From assembly GCA_000961655.1 (NCBI GenBank), contig LADR01000006.1, positions 1-44,059 of the forward strand: a DNA stretch of 44,059 nt, read 5' to 3'. This DNA is from Desulfatitalea sp. BRH_c12 (lineage in GTDB: Bacteria; Desulfobacterota; Desulfobacteria; Desulfobacterales; Desulfosarcinaceae). A program made the position numbers and the translations under genes. Positions 17,971-27,846 of this stretch are shown in pieces; the first letter of the stretch is position 1; each line of letters begins with the position of its first letter. The notes under the pieces are model-generated. The model was not told the DNA's origin and searched no databases. It worked only from the letters and a program-made list of their open reading frames with translations.

Positions 17971-18372
17971 TCACAGAAAAATTGAAAGGATCGTATGCAC
18001 GCGACCATCCTCCTTGGGCAGTTGGATGCCGATGCGCTTGATTTTGCGATACAAGGTGCTTTTATGCATGTTGCGCATGCGCGCGGTAGCCAGGCGGTTG
18101 TAATCGTTGTGTTCGAGCGCTGCGAGAATCACCTGGTTTTCCGTGGTGCGCAAGGCCACATCCATACCGACCGGGAAAACGGTTGGAACCGCGCGGGCTT
18201 TCAGGTGTTCCGGCATGCAGCGCACTCCGATCTCGCCCTCCGGGCAGAGCACGAAAATGCGTTCAATAATATTTTCCAATTCCCGGATGTTGCCGGGGTA
18301 ATCGTGGAACATCAGCAAAGAGAGCGCCTCTTGGCTGATGCCTTTCACCAAACCGCCGCGCAAGCGTTTCAT
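17971..18372 (-). pseudogene. C-terminal remnant of a sigma-54 dependent activator (NtrC family)
   Basis: Only the end of an NtrC-type regulator remains: the AAA+ lid and sensor II region (LMFHDYPGNIRELENIIERIF) and a Fis-type helix-turn-helix (LATARMRNMHKSTLYRKIKRIGI). Walker A, GAFTGA and Walker B, needed for ATPase activity and sigma-54 contact, are absent. Upstream is the end of the acyl-CoA synthetase gene with about 80 bp of non-homologous sequence. A short stretch in another frame (LLVFRDQFV) just before it might be decayed AAA+ sequence. It cannot activate transcription by itself, though a DNA-binding fragment could be made from ATG 18372. Confidence 0.75.
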
Positions 18373-18454
18373 ACAAACTGATCGCGGAAGACAAGGAGCA
18401 CCCGCACCAGCGCCGACATAACCATCGCCGCTGACATGACGATGGATTTTGCAA

Positions 18455-21148
18455 TCACAACGTCAGAGAAACGATGATGACGTCGGGTTCCTCCCGGTCG
18501 CGTCTTTTTTTAAATCCAAAAGCCTCGCATAGCTTCAACATGGCTCTATTCTCGGCCAGCACATCCCCGTAGAGCTCACCGATACCCCGGTTTCTTGCGT
18601 AATCTATAATGCGGCGCATGAGCATCGGCCCCAACCCCATGCCGGTCATGTCGCGGCGAAGAAGGATAGCGAATTCCGCACGTTCGTTGTCCGGAACCGC
18701 CGCAAATCGGACAACGCCATATAACTCGGGTTCTTTGGGTGCGGTCGGATCGCAAAGAACCAACGCCATCTCCCGATCATAATCGATCTGGGTTAAACGT
18801 GCCGCCAGATCGTGGGACAAAATCTTCATCGCATGCAAAAAACGCAGGCGGACTTCATCCATGGAGAGTCTGGAAAAAAGCGCTTGCAGCGCCGGTTCGT
18901 CCTCAGGTCGTATCGGGCGAAGCAGCAGCCGTCGGCCGTCAGGGAGGCTGAGCGTCTCCTCGAGTTCCTTGGGATATGGCCGAATCGCCAACCGCTGTGC
19001 AGCAGGCAGATGCGATTGGACCACCTTGATGCGTGCGTCCAGTGCCACCACACCCTGGTCATCGGCAAGCAGCGGATTGATATCCAGTTCGGCGATATGT
19101 TCGATATCGCTGATCATTTGCGACACCTTGACCAGGGTCAGCGCAATGCTGTCCAGGTCCGCGGCCGGTTTGTCACGGTAGCCTTCAAGCAGGCGATAGA
19201 CGCGTGTGCGTGTCATTACTTCGCGGGCCAAATGCATGTTGAGCGGCGGCAGCGCGATGGCTTTATCCTGGATGACCTCCACAGCCGTACCGCCATGGCC
19301 GAACAGGATCACCGGACCGAACTGGACATCATCACTGACGCCGACAATCAGTTCGCGGGCGTCGGGCCGGTGCACCATGGGCTGTACCGTAAATCCGGAC
19401 AGAGTGGCGTCGGGCAGCCTTTCGCGGATTCGTTCCAGCATGATCCGCGCCGTATTTCGCACCGATTCTGCCGAGGAAAGATTCAGTGCCACGCCCCCCA
19501 CATCAGACTTATGGGTAATATCAGGCGATAGGATCTTTAAGGCCACCGGGCCACCCAACCGGACAGCGATCTGTGCAGCCTGTTCGGGTGTCGCCGCTTC
19601 GTAAGTCGGAACCACGGGGATTTGATAGGCGGTCAAGACGGCCTTGGCCTCCATCTCGGTCAGCCATGTGCGGTCTTGATACAACGCCTTGTCCACAATT
19701 CGGCGGGCCTTATCGGTTTCCGGTTCGAAAATTTCCGGGAGGTTGGGGGGTGTCTCCATCAGCATAGCCTGGCTGCGACGGTAGCGCACCATCTGCATAA
19801 ATCCGCGCACTGCTTCGGAGGGGGTTTCATAGGTCGGAATCTTGTTTTCGGCAAAGATGTTGCGAGCCTCGTCGGCGGAATCGATCCCCAGCCAACAGGT
19901 GAAAATGCCGCGGGAGACGGCCTTTGAACCGCTCGCTTTCAGAGTGTCGGCCACTGCCCGTGCGGCTGCGGTGCTCGAGGCCACGGCCGTAGGGCTGTTT
20001 AAAATAAGCATGGCATCGACACCCGGATCTTCAAGGAGCGCTTTTAACGCATCGACATAGCGATCCGGCGGGGCATCGCCGACGATGTCCACCGGGTTGT
20101 TGTGCGACCAAGTGCGCGGCAGGACACTGTTCAGCCGTGCTATGGTTTCAGGCGACAGTTCCGCCAGACGTCCCTTTTTATCGATCAACGTATCCGTGGC
20201 CAACACGCCCATGCCGCCGCCATTGGTCAAAATGGCCAGACGATCCCCGTGAAAAGGATGGGACATGGCCAAGGTTTCCACCGCATCGAAAAGCGCTTGC
20301 ATGTCCATGACCCGCAGCACCCCGGCGCGCTGAAAGGCGGCGCTGTAAACCTCATCGGCGCCGGCCAATGCCCCGGTATGCGAAGCGGCGGCGCGCGCGC
20401 CCTCGGCGTGCCGACCCGCCTTGACCACGACGACAGGCTTCATCCGGGCTGCCGCTCGGGCAGCTGACATGAACTTGCGGGCATGAGTGATGTTTTCGAT
20501 ATACAGCAATATCGCTTTGGCACTGAAATCGGCGGCCAGAAAATCAAGCATGTCGCCGAAATCGACATCCGACATGTTGCCCACGGATACAAAGTGTGAA
20601 AACCCGATGCCCTTCGAAGTGGCCCAGTCCAAAACGGACGTCTGAACCGCTCCCGACTGGGCGACAAAGGCGATATTGCCGCGCAGAGGTTGTACATGCC
20701 CGAAACTCGCATTCAGGTTCACCCCGGGCACCATTATCCCCAGGCAGTTGGGGCCCACGATGCGCAGCAGGTAAGGACGGGCCGCGTCGAGCATGTGAGC
20801 GCACAATTGTTGTCCCTTCTCGGTGCCGCCCTCGCGGAATCCGGCCGTTATCACAACCGCTGACCGGGTACCGCGCCTGCCGAGTTTTTCGATCAGTTGC
20901 GGAACCGTGTCTGGCGGGGTGGCGATCACGGCAAGGTCCGGCGCTTTTGGCAAACTGTCCACATCCGGATAGGCCGTAAGCCCTTCTATGGTCTTGTACT
21001 TTGAATTAACGGGGAAAATCTCCCCTTTAAAGCCGGTACTCACCAGATTACGCGCAATGACAGCGCCGATGGCGCCGGGTTTTTGGCTCGCGCCCACCAG
21101 GGCGACCGCCGATGGGTTGAACATGAATTCAAGATTACGGATTGTCAT
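18455..21148 (-). CDS. ADP-forming acetyl/acyl-CoA synthetase fused to a GNAT acetyltransferase (Pat/YfiQ-like)
   Basis: Domain order in 897 residues: CoA-binding Rossmann domain (about 8-135; VALVGASQKPGAIG), succinyl-CoA-ligase-like domains (about 150-460), ATP-grasp domain (about 480-700), GNAT domain (about 732-897) with acetyl-CoA loop MTGMGLG. His257 in SHTGALAG aligns with the phospho-histidine segment of ADP-forming acetyl-CoA synthetases, so the synthetase part may be active (acetyl-CoA + ADP + Pi to acetate + ATP, or the reverse). The GNAT part keeps a Glu (about 825, AEFAILL) matching the catalytic Glu of Salmonella Pat, which acetylates Acs. GGAG lies seven bases before ATG. An AMP-forming Acs-like enzyme is encoded 3.5 kb away. 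Confidence 0.92.
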   Translation of the reverse strand: MTIRNLEFMFNPSAVALVGASQKPGAIGAVIARNLVSTGFKGEIFPVNSKYKTIEGLTAYPDVDSLPKAPDLAVIATPPDTVPQLIEKLGRRGTRSAVVITAGFREGGTEKGQQLCAHMLDAARPYLLRIVGPNCLGIMVPGVNLNASFGHVQPLRGNIAFVAQSGAVQTSVLDWATSKGIGFSHFVSVGNMSDVDFGDMLDFLAADFSAKAILLYIENITHARKFMSAARAAARMKPVVVVKAGRHAEGARAAASHTGALAGADEVYSAAFQRAGVLRVMDMQALFDAVETLAMSHPFHGDRLAILTNGGGMGVLATDTLIDKKGRLAELSPETIARLNSVLPRTWSHNNPVDIVGDAPPDRYVDALKALLEDPGVDAMLILNSPTAVASSTAAARAVADTLKASGSKAVSRGIFTCWLGIDSADEARNIFAENKIPTYETPSEAVRGFMQMVRYRRSQAMLMETPPNLPEIFEPETDKARRIVDKALYQDRTWLTEMEAKAVLTAYQIPVVPTYEAATPEQAAQIAVRLGGPVALKILSPDITHKSDVGGVALNLSSAESVRNTARIMLERIRERLPDATLSGFTVQPMVHRPDARELIVGVSDDVQFGPVILFGHGGTAVEVIQDKAIALPPLNMHLAREVMTRTRVYRLLEGYRDKPAADLDSIALTLVKVSQMISDIEHIAELDINPLLADDQGVVALDARIKVVQSHLPAAQRLAIRPYPKELEETLSLPDGRRLLLRPIRPEDEPALQALFSRLSMDEVRLRFLHAMKILSHDLAARLTQIDYDREMALVLCDPTAPKEPELYGVVRFAAVPDNERAEFAILLRRDMTGMGLGPMLMRRIIDYARNRGIGELYGDVLAENRAMLKLCEAFGFKKRRDREEPDVIIVSLTL

Positions 21149-21411
21149 CGCATCACTCCGTTCTTTGAATCAGTTGGCAAGGAGCATGCATTAAGATATT
21201 GCCGCAGGTCTACCTTATGCGACTATCGAAGCATATCCAGCATGCTGTATATGTTCCAACATTGTAAAGCATTTAGTGCGCCAGGAAAAAAGAATAGTGC
21301 ACCTTCTGAATAAAGGATTGAGAAAACGCAGGTAAGACGAGTGCAACCATACCGCAAAGCGGCCAAAAAGATGGCGTGTCCATCGAAGCATTACAGAGCG
21401 GGTTGAGAACA

Positions 21412-22260
21412 ATGACGCATGACAGCGGCAAAAAGGAAGTACGCATTCTTATCCTGGTAGACAACCAGGTCACCAACGGATTGTTGGCCGAACACGGCTT
21501 TGCCCTGTGGATCGATACGGGCACCGAGCTGATCGTTTTCGACACCGGACAGGGCCATGCCCTGCCTCAAAACGCCCGGCAATTGGGTATCGATTGGTCG
21601 CAGGCCGATCACCTCGTGCTCAGTCATGGGCATTTCGATCACACCGGCGGTCTTCGCCACATCCTGACCGAGGCGCATGGCATCCATGTCCATTGCCATC
21701 CGGGCGTTGTGCAGCCGCGCTACAGCATCCGCCTGGGCAAATCGCGGCCGATTCAAATGCCCAGCCACGCCCGCACGGCGCTCGACCATGTGCCCGAACA
21801 GTGCCTGCACTGGGTGCTGCAACCCACCATGCTGAGCGAACGGGTCGGGCTGAGCGGCCCGATCCCGCGTGCAGCCGCTTTCGAGGATACAGGGGGACCG
21901 TTTTACCTCGATCCGGCCGGACGCCGCCCCGATCCGATCGATGACGACCTGGCCTTATGGATCCGCACCGACCAGGGGCTGGTGGTCTGTGTCGGCTGCT
22001 GCCATGCCGGCCTGATTAACACTTTGCAGCATATATTGCACCTGAACCCGGGCGAAAAGATCCGTGCCATCATCGGCGGATTCCATTTGCTCAATGCCAG
22101 CGGCAACCGCCTGCGCCATACAATCGCCGCACTGCGCTCGCTTGCGCCCGGTTGGGTCATTCCCTGCCACTGCACCGGCGAATACGCGGTGGCAGCCCTC
22201 CACGACAGCCTGGGACAGCGGGTTTGCCCAGGAGCCGCCGGAAAGGAGTATCGGATATGA
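21412..22260 (+). CDS. MBL-fold metallo-hydrolase
   Basis: The 282-residue protein has the metallo-beta-lactamase metal motif HGHFDH (H72-H77), an FDTGQG strand before it, and later metal-ligand candidates in CVGCCHAG, IGGFHL and IPCHCTG. It resembles the subfamily often annotated as 7,8-dihydropterin-6-methyl-4-(beta-D-ribofuranosyl)aminobenzene-5'-phosphate synthase, a label that rarely reflects tested function. I preferred ATG 21412 to the in-frame start at 21376, which lacks a ribosome site. It stands between the ADP-forming synthetase (divergent) and the hybrid kinase. Substrate unknown. Confidence 0.83.
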   Translation: MTHDSGKKEVRILILVDNQVTNGLLAEHGFALWIDTGTELIVFDTGQGHALPQNARQLGIDWSQADHLVLSHGHFDHTGGLRHILTEAHGIHVHCHPGVVQPRYSIRLGKSRPIQMPSHARTALDHVPEQCLHWVLQPTMLSERVGLSGPIPRAAAFEDTGGPFYLDPAGRRPDPIDDDLALWIRTDQGLVVCVGCCHAGLINTLQHILHLNPGEKIRAIIGGFHLLNASGNRLRHTIAALRSLAPGWVIPCHCTGEYAVAALHDSLGQRVCPGAAGKEYRI

Positions 22261-22430
22261 CTCGTGACAACTTTTGCATATGCCCCGAAAGTTGAGGTTG
22301 TAATTCCCCGACACTTTTGCTTATGCTTCATAGGGGAAATGAAAAACCGCCTGTCCTCACTTCACGATGTGTCCTTCACCTTGAGTGCTGCACCCCGCCC
22401 CTGAATACAACGCAACGGCCAAGGTGCATT

Positions 22431-24566
22431 ATGTCTATAAATAAACAGCTCTATCCCGATGAGGACCCGAAAAAAGAAAAATCAATCCTTAGCGCGGAGG
22501 CGGTGCGGCCGCCGTCCAATAAACCAACCCAGGCAGCGCTCTCTAACCAGAACAAGCAAGCCGATAAAACATTATTGCTGAGCGAGAACACCGCCAGCGT
22601 GATTCATACGGCCATCGAACAAATATACCACAACGCGCCCGTTGGATTATGCGTGTTGGACACGGAACTGCGCTACGTTCGCATCAATGAGCGATTGGCT
22701 GAAATGAACGGCCGCCCGGTGGAAAGGCATATCGGTCGGCCTATCAGGGAGATTGTTCCTGCGCTTGCCGAGCAAGCCGAGCTGAAGATGCACAAAGCCA
22801 TCCAAACCGGTAACCCGGTACTGGGCATCGAAATGTCCGGGGAAACCGCGGGCATGCCGGGGATCACCCGCACCTGGGTTTCGAACTGGGAGCCCTTGAA
22901 AAGAGCCGATGGGACTGTGATCGGTCTCAATGTCGTCACGCATGAGATCACAAGGCAAAAGCAAGCCGAAGCGGCACTGCGGGAAAGCGAACAAAAATTC
23001 CGAGTGCTCTTCGAAAACAGCACACATGCTATCTTGCTGACGGTCCCGGACGGCAAGATTACTGCCGCCAACCCGGCGGCCTGCGACATGTTTGGTTGTT
23101 CTGAAAAGGAAATTTGCGATCTGGGTCGTTCCGGAATCCTGGATACGGATGACCCAAGATTAAGCATTGAGTTGGAAGAGCGCGAACGCACGGGATACGT
23201 CAGGTCGCGGGAACTTACGGCTGTCCGCAAGAGCGGAGAAAAGTTTCCTGTAGAGGTCGATTCGGTCATTATTTCTGACAATCCTGTCAAGTCATTCGTG
23301 ATCATGCGCGACATCACCGAGCGCAAGCACTGGGAACAGGCGCTGCATCATTTAAATTCAACACTGGAGCAGCAAGTAGCCGAACGCGCCGCCCTGGCTG
23401 AACGGCGCGCCCAACAGCTTCACACCTTGGCCGTAGAACTGATTGAAGCCAAAGAGCAAGAAAGGCAACGCATCGCCCAGCTGTTGCATGATGATATGCA
23501 GCAGATCCTGGCGGCGGCAAGACTGCAGCTTCAGATGGCCATTGAGAACCTTTCAACAGAACCCAAGTTGGAAAAGGTGGATCAGCTGCTGAAGGAATCC
23601 ATCAGCAAAGCACGCCGGTTGTCGCACGAATTAAGCCCTCCGGTGCTGCATCACTCCGGATTGACTGCGGCACTGCAGTGGCTCGTGCGGCAGGTAAAAA
23701 CCCAGTTCGGATTGACTGTGGCATTGGAAACGGCCGAAACGCACATCGCAAGCGCCTCTTTGAAATTGTTTGTTTTTCGCGCCGTAAAAGAACTTTTGTT
23801 CAATATCACCAAGCACGCTGGGGTTAAAAACGCACGCGTTGTCCTCTCCTGCTCCGACAGAGACCTGGTCGTCGCAGTCAGTGATCAGGGCAAGGGATTT
23901 GACACCAATGTTCTCGAATCTTCCGCAGCAGTATTTGGTCTCGGTCTGCTGAGCATCCAGGAACTGGCGCGTTATATCGGAGGCAACCTGAAAATCGAAA
24001 GTTCCCGTGAAAAAGGCAGCCGTTTTATCCTGAGGGTGCCCCTCAGCATGGCGAACACCACCCGGACGGTGCCTATTGAGCCCGACACCCGAAAAAGCCC
24101 GAGCCCTGTTTCCAAAGAAACGGGAATTCGCGTGCTGTTCGCTGACGATCACAAAGTGATACGGCAAGGATTGATCCAGCTCATCGCCAAACAACCGGAC
24201 ATTGCCGTGGTGGGCGAGGCGGCAAACGGACGGGAAGCACTCGAATTGGCGAGGCAGCTGCGGCCGGATGTGATCGTGATGGACATTGCCATGCCGGAGA
24301 TGGACGGCATCGAAGCAACCCGACGGATCAAGACCGAGCGGCCCGACGTGCGTGTGATCGGTCTTTCGATGCACGACGATGAGCAAATCGCCCAGACGAT
24401 TCGCCATGCGGGTGCGGATGCATTCGTGAGCAAAACGTCCTCCTCGTCGGAACTGTTGAAAGAGATCTATAGGATCGCCCGCCAGGAGCGGGAAGCCATC
24501 CCTTCCGCCTTAATAGGAAAAAAAGCCGAAAGGCCAACGCAATTACTGTTCCCCTGGCGTCTTTGA
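22431..24566 (+). CDS. PAS-PAS hybrid histidine kinase with C-terminal receiver domain
   Basis: The soluble 711-residue protein has PAS domains near residues 60-180 and 185-300 and a short coiled coil. A HisKA_3 (NarL-type) dimerisation domain follows with H353 in LLHDDMQQ, then an HATPase_c domain (about 440-540; DQGKGFD, GLGLLSI). The receiver domain (about 565-690) has phospho-acceptor Asp618 in VIVMDIAMPEMDG and looks like the receiver of a NarL/LuxR regulator whose DNA-binding part is missing. Start ATG 22431 has AAGGTG five bases upstream. No transmembrane helix is seen, so a cytoplasmic signal is likely. It precedes the AMP-forming acetyl-CoA synthetase gene by 45 nt and is probably co-transcribed with it. 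Confidence 0.9.
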   Translation: MSINKQLYPDEDPKKEKSILSAEAVRPPSNKPTQAALSNQNKQADKTLLLSENTASVIHTAIEQIYHNAPVGLCVLDTELRYVRINERLAEMNGRPVERHIGRPIREIVPALAEQAELKMHKAIQTGNPVLGIEMSGETAGMPGITRTWVSNWEPLKRADGTVIGLNVVTHEITRQKQAEAALRESEQKFRVLFENSTHAILLTVPDGKITAANPAACDMFGCSEKEICDLGRSGILDTDDPRLSIELEERERTGYVRSRELTAVRKSGEKFPVEVDSVIISDNPVKSFVIMRDITERKHWEQALHHLNSTLEQQVAERAALAERRAQQLHTLAVELIEAKEQERQRIAQLLHDDMQQILAAARLQLQMAIENLSTEPKLEKVDQLLKESISKARRLSHELSPPVLHHSGLTAALQWLVRQVKTQFGLTVALETAETHIASASLKLFVFRAVKELLFNITKHAGVKNARVVLSCSDRDLVVAVSDQGKGFDTNVLESSAAVFGLGLLSIQELARYIGGNLKIESSREKGSRFILRVPLSMANTTRTVPIEPDTRKSPSPVSKETGIRVLFADDHKVIRQGLIQLIAKQPDIAVVGEAANGREALELARQLRPDVIVMDIAMPEMDGIEATRRIKTERPDVRVIGLSMHDDEQIAQTIRHAGADAFVSKTSSSSELLKEIYRIARQEREAIPSALIGKKAERPTQLLFPWRL

Positions 24567-24611
24567 CCTGGCAACCTTGTTCAGACGCCATCGTGGGAGG
24601 GTGAATGTGCT

Positions 24612-26366
24612 ATGGGAATCCAAAAGAAGCATCCGGCATCCTGGAAGACAGTTCCGAATCTTCTGAATTATGCTGACGTCGTGGCGAATTTTTCCTGGAA
24701 TACGATCCGAAATGAATTGCAGGGGCTTCCTGAGGGCAGAGGGATCAACATCGCTCATGAAGCTGTCGATCGTCATGCCGGCGGACCGCTCCGCGACCAC
24801 GTGGCCCTGCAATGGCTCGGCAGCGACGGCGCGGAGCGTGCGTTCACCTACGACGACCTCAAAAGGTTGAGCAACCGCTTCGCCAACATTCTCAAAGAAC
24901 TCGGCCTGGGAAAAGCAGATACTGTTTGCGCTTTGGCCGGCCGAATACCCGAGCTGTATATCGCTGCATTGGGAGTCTTTAAAAACACGAGCGTCTTTTG
25001 TCCCCTTTTTTCGGCTTTCGGTCCGGAGCCCATCTTTCAACGGCTGAGCCGAGGGGATGCGAAACTCCTGCTGACCACCGAACGTTACTACCGGCAGAAG
25101 GTGAGCCAGCTGATGGGCGACCTGCCCTTGCTCAAGCATGTCCTCTTAGTCGATGCCCCGGACCATTTGGGCGACGACCTTCTGTCGCTGCCCAGGCTGA
25201 TGGCCGCCTCTTCCGACACCTACCTCATCCCACCGACCGGTGCGGAAGATATCGCGGCCCTGCACTTTACCAGCGGCACCACCGGAATACCCAAAGGCGC
25301 GCTGCATGTGCACAGCGCCGCTCTCACCCACTACATGACCGGCAAATATGTCATGGATTTTCACCCGGAAGATGTCTTCTGGTGCACGGCCGACCCCGGA
25401 TGGGTCACGGGAACCTCGTATGGCATCATCTCGCCTCTCCTGCACGGGATCACCAACGTGGTCGATGAAGCCGATTTCGACGCCGTACGCTGGTGCCGGA
25501 TCCTGGCATCCCGTAAGGTGAGCGTCTGGTACACGGCGCCCACCGCCATCCGCAGATTCATGCGCATGGGACTCGAGCCGGTCAGGGAGTACGATTTGAG
25601 TCAGCTGCGCCTTATTCACAGCGTCGGCGAACCGCTTAATCCCGAAGCCGTGCTCTGGGGTCTGAAGGCCATGGGACTGCCGATCCATGACAACTGGTGG
25701 CAAACGGAAACCGGCGGCATCATGATCGCCAATTTTCCCGCCATAGAGATCCGACCGGGCTCCATGGGGCGTCCGCTTCCCGGTATCGAGGCGGCCATCG
25801 TCAAGCGCAGCGGCAAGGATAGCGTCACAGTCATCGAAGCGGACGGCGTTCAGGGAGAACTGGCGCTGCGGCCGGGTTGGCCTTCCATGTTTCGGGGCTA
25901 CCTGCACGACGCGGCGCGCTATCGCAAGTGCTTCCTCGGCGGCTGGTATCTGACCGGCGACCTGGCCAAACGCGACGCGGACGGATACTTCTGGTTCGTG
26001 GGGCGCGCCGATGACATCATCAAAACATCCGGCCACATGGTGGGCCCCTTCGAAGTCGAAAGCGTACTCATGGCGCACCCCGCCGTGGCCGAAGCGGGGG
26101 TCATTGGAAAGCCGGATCCGCTCATCGGAGAAATGGTGAAAGCCTTTGTGGCCCTCAAGCCGGGCTTCACGCCCAGCGATGCGCTGCGTCTGGAGCTGAT
26201 CGGCTTCGCCCGCAAAAAGCTCGGTTCGGCCGTGGCTCCCAAAGAGATCGATTTCACGCCGGACCTTCCCAAAAACAAGGCCGGCAAGATCATGCGGCGG
26301 CTGCTCAAAGCGCGTGAGTTGGGTCTGCCCGAAGGCGACCTGTCGACACTGGAGGAATCAGAATGA
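24612..26366 (+). CDS. AMP-forming acetyl/acyl-CoA synthetase (Acs-like)
   Basis: This 584-residue member of the adenylate-forming family has the P-loop [10 protein letters not shown] near residue 220, the [12 protein letters not shown] segment and [10 protein letters not shown] (the Trp of the acetate pocket in Acs). It also has TGD and [22 protein letters not shown], and the C-terminal [11 protein letters not shown] with catalytic Lys559. The Trp-rich pocket argues for acetate or another short acid. It is shorter than E. coli Acs (652) and of the AcsA-like form. Lys559 is the site acetylated by Pat in other bacteria, and a Pat-like fusion protein is encoded nearby. It activates acetate to acetyl-CoA with ATP giving AMP and PPi. 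Confidence 0.92.
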   Translation: MGIQKKHPASWKTVPNLLNYADVVANFSWNTIRNELQGLPEGRGINIAHEAVDRHAGGPLRDHVALQWLGSDGAERAFTYDDLKRLSNRFANILKELGLGKADTVCALAGRIPELYIAALGVFKNTSVFCPLFSAFGPEPIFQRLSRGDAKLLLTTERYYRQKVSQLMGDLPLLKHVLLVDAPDHLGDDLLSLPRLMAASSDTYLIPPTGAEDIAALHFTSGTTGIPKGALHVHSAALTHYMTGKYVMDFHPEDVFWCTADPGWVTGTSYGIISPLLHGITNVVDEADFDAVRWCRILASRKVSVWYTAPTAIRRFMRMGLEPVREYDLSQLRLIHSVGEPLNPEAVLWGLKAMGLPIHDNWWQTETGGIMIANFPAIEIRPGSMGRPLPGIEAAIVKRSGKDSVTVIEADGVQGELALRPGWPSMFRGYLHDAARYRKCFLGGWYLTGDLAKRDADGYFWFVGRADDIIKTSGHMVGPFEVESVLMAHPAVAEAGVIGKPDPLIGEMVKAFVALKPGFTPSDALRLELIGFARKKLGSAVAPKEIDFTPDLPKNKAGKIMRRLLKARELGLPEGDLSTLEESE

Positions 26367-26390
26367 AAACCCAAGCGCTCCGCCGCCACC

Positions 26391-26867
26391 TCATATCTCT
26401 TTCAACCACCCGCCCTTCGTCAGCGCGGCGCCGATAGCCGCGGCAATGAACAGCATCATAAAGGCCAGGTGGGCGATATCGATGGTCATGGTGAATCCCG
26501 GCGAAAAGAGGACGTCCGGAAGATTTTTCAGCACGCGCAGCACACCGGTGGCCACAATGCCGGCCAGCAGGATGACGCGCACATGCGCCCAGAGCGTCAA
26601 GCGATATTTGCGGCGCAGCAGCGCCAGGTAAACGGTGCTGCAGTAAGCCATCAGAAAGAGCAGCGCTATGGCGCCCAGATAGTGGATGACATGCGTGACG
26701 TAGTATTCGGCCAACCAGCCCAGCCCTGGGATGTCGGCGATATAGTACCGTTTGAAAATCGGCATCTGGGAAAATCCGGTGAGCCCCATCATAAAAAGCA
26801 ACAGCAGGTAAGCCGGCTTGATGAAGCGCCGTTCAAAATCAGTTACGATCGCGATGCTGCGGCTCAT
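26391..26867 (-). CDS. Cytochrome b-like integral membrane subunit
   Basis: The 158-residue protein has four hydrophobic helices (about 18-34, 57-80, 95-112, 125-148). Histidines sit in or near helices (H59, H62 in YYVTHVIHYLG; H95; H133 in DIAHLAF), suitable for b-haem ligation as in cytochrome b561/formate dehydrogenase gamma-type anchors. Its start overlaps the Fe-S protein stop by ATGA, so the two products are likely one membrane complex passing electrons between quinone and the periplasmic Fe-S protein. No catalytic molybdenum or hydrogenase subunit is encoded nearby. Haem binding is inferred. Confidence 0.78.
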   Translation of the reverse strand: MSRSIAIVTDFERRFIKPAYLLLLFMMGLTGFSQMPIFKRYYIADIPGLGWLAEYYVTHVIHYLGAIALLFLMAYCSTVYLALLRRKYRLTLWAHVRVILLAGIVATGVLRVLKNLPDVLFSPGFTMTIDIAHLAFMMLFIAAAIGAALTKGGWLKEI

Positions 26868-27844
26868 GAGCGTTCCTCCCCTTCTCCGGCGCTGTTTTTT
26901 ACCACCTTGTAGATCCTCGCGACCGCCGCCGCCAGGCCGGCGATCGGCGCGATCAACATGGCTTTGGCCAGGCGATCGCCATGGGCCATCTGATCTTCGA
27001 CGGCAGCCAGGTGCGGTTTCCCTTTACCTGCGGCGATGGCCTGGTTCAATTCATCGAAGGGTACGGGCGACAAGTACAGCGTATTGGTGCCGCCGTTTTC
27101 GTTTTCGCCGTAAATGAACAATCCTTCTTCGGCTGCCCGTCGGTGCGCCTCGCGCACTATTTCTTCACGTGGGCCGATGGTCTGGACATTTTCGGGACAC
27201 TCTTCGATACAGGCCGGCAGCTCACCTGCGGCGATCCGGTCATAACATCGGTCGCATTTGTACATCACCCCATTGCCGGCAAAGGCGGGCATCAGATCCA
27301 AGTAGAGGCCCACGCCCGTCTGACGCTGCGGAATGGCCCAGGGGCAGACATCCTGGCATTTATTGCCGCCCAGGCAGACATCGGCATCGATACGCGTAAT
27401 GCCGTTCTTGAGCTTGCGCGCCGCACCCCAGGGGCACAGATCGGCGCACGGCGGATTCTGGCAGTGCATACAGCGCCGGGGAATCGTCAAGGTGGTTTCT
27501 TCACCGTCGATCCGGACGGTGGCCTCCTGGATGAACAGCCAATTGTAAGGCGTCAGGCGATCGCGCACCGCTTGCCGCTCCGGCTCCGACCAGTCCTCCG
27601 CTTTGACCCTGGCTGGATACATGCGGGGAAAGGGTTTTTCAGGCTCCGGGTATTTGGGCGCATTGGCATCACGGCAGGCTTCAACGCACGCTTCGCACCC
27701 AATGCATTTGCGGATGTCAATCAATGTGGCCAGCTCCCGGTTGTTCTTCGGCTGGGCCGAAACGGGCAGCGGCACCTGCGCGGCGCAAGCGGCACAGGCG
27801 GCCGCTGCGCCAGTTTTCAAAAAAGTTCTGCGCGATACGGACAT
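26864..27844 (-). CDS. Tat-exported, membrane-anchored multi-cluster ferredoxin subunit (FdnH/HybA/PsrB-like)
   Basis: This 326-residue protein has a twin-arginine signal (SRRTFLKTGAAAA at the N-terminus), four Fe-S cluster segments and a C-terminal helix (about 293-311) that would anchor it. The segments are CIGCEACVEAC, CMHCQNPPCADLC, CLGGNKCQDVC and CDRC...CIEEC. In the third, the expected second Cys is Gly, so that cluster may be [3Fe-4S] or altered. I chose ATG 27844 because it begins the Tat signal and follows AGGAG; an upstream in-frame start would overlap the small Cys-rich gene. Relatives serve as electron-transfer subunits of formate dehydrogenase, hydrogenase 2 and polysulfide reductase. 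It acts on the periplasmic side. Confidence 0.9.
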   Translation of the reverse strand: MSVSRRTFLKTGAAAACAACAAQVPLPVSAQPKNNRELATLIDIRKCIGCEACVEACRDANAPKYPEPEKPFPRMYPARVKAEDWSEPERQAVRDRLTPYNWLFIQEATVRIDGEETTLTIPRRCMHCQNPPCADLCPWGAARKLKNGITRIDADVCLGGNKCQDVCPWAIPQRQTGVGLYLDLMPAFAGNGVMYKCDRCYDRIAAGELPACIEECPENVQTIGPREEIVREAHRRAAEEGLFIYGENENGGTNTLYLSPVPFDELNQAIAAGKGKPHLAAVEDQMAHGDRLAKAMLIAPIAGLAAAVARIYKVVKNSAGEGEERS

Positions 27845-27846
27845 AA

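Noticed and set aside
21412-22260. Naming the MBL protein as a methanopterin biosynthesis enzyme.
   Set aside because: That label is a database habit for this subfamily; nothing else in the window relates to methanopterin synthesis.
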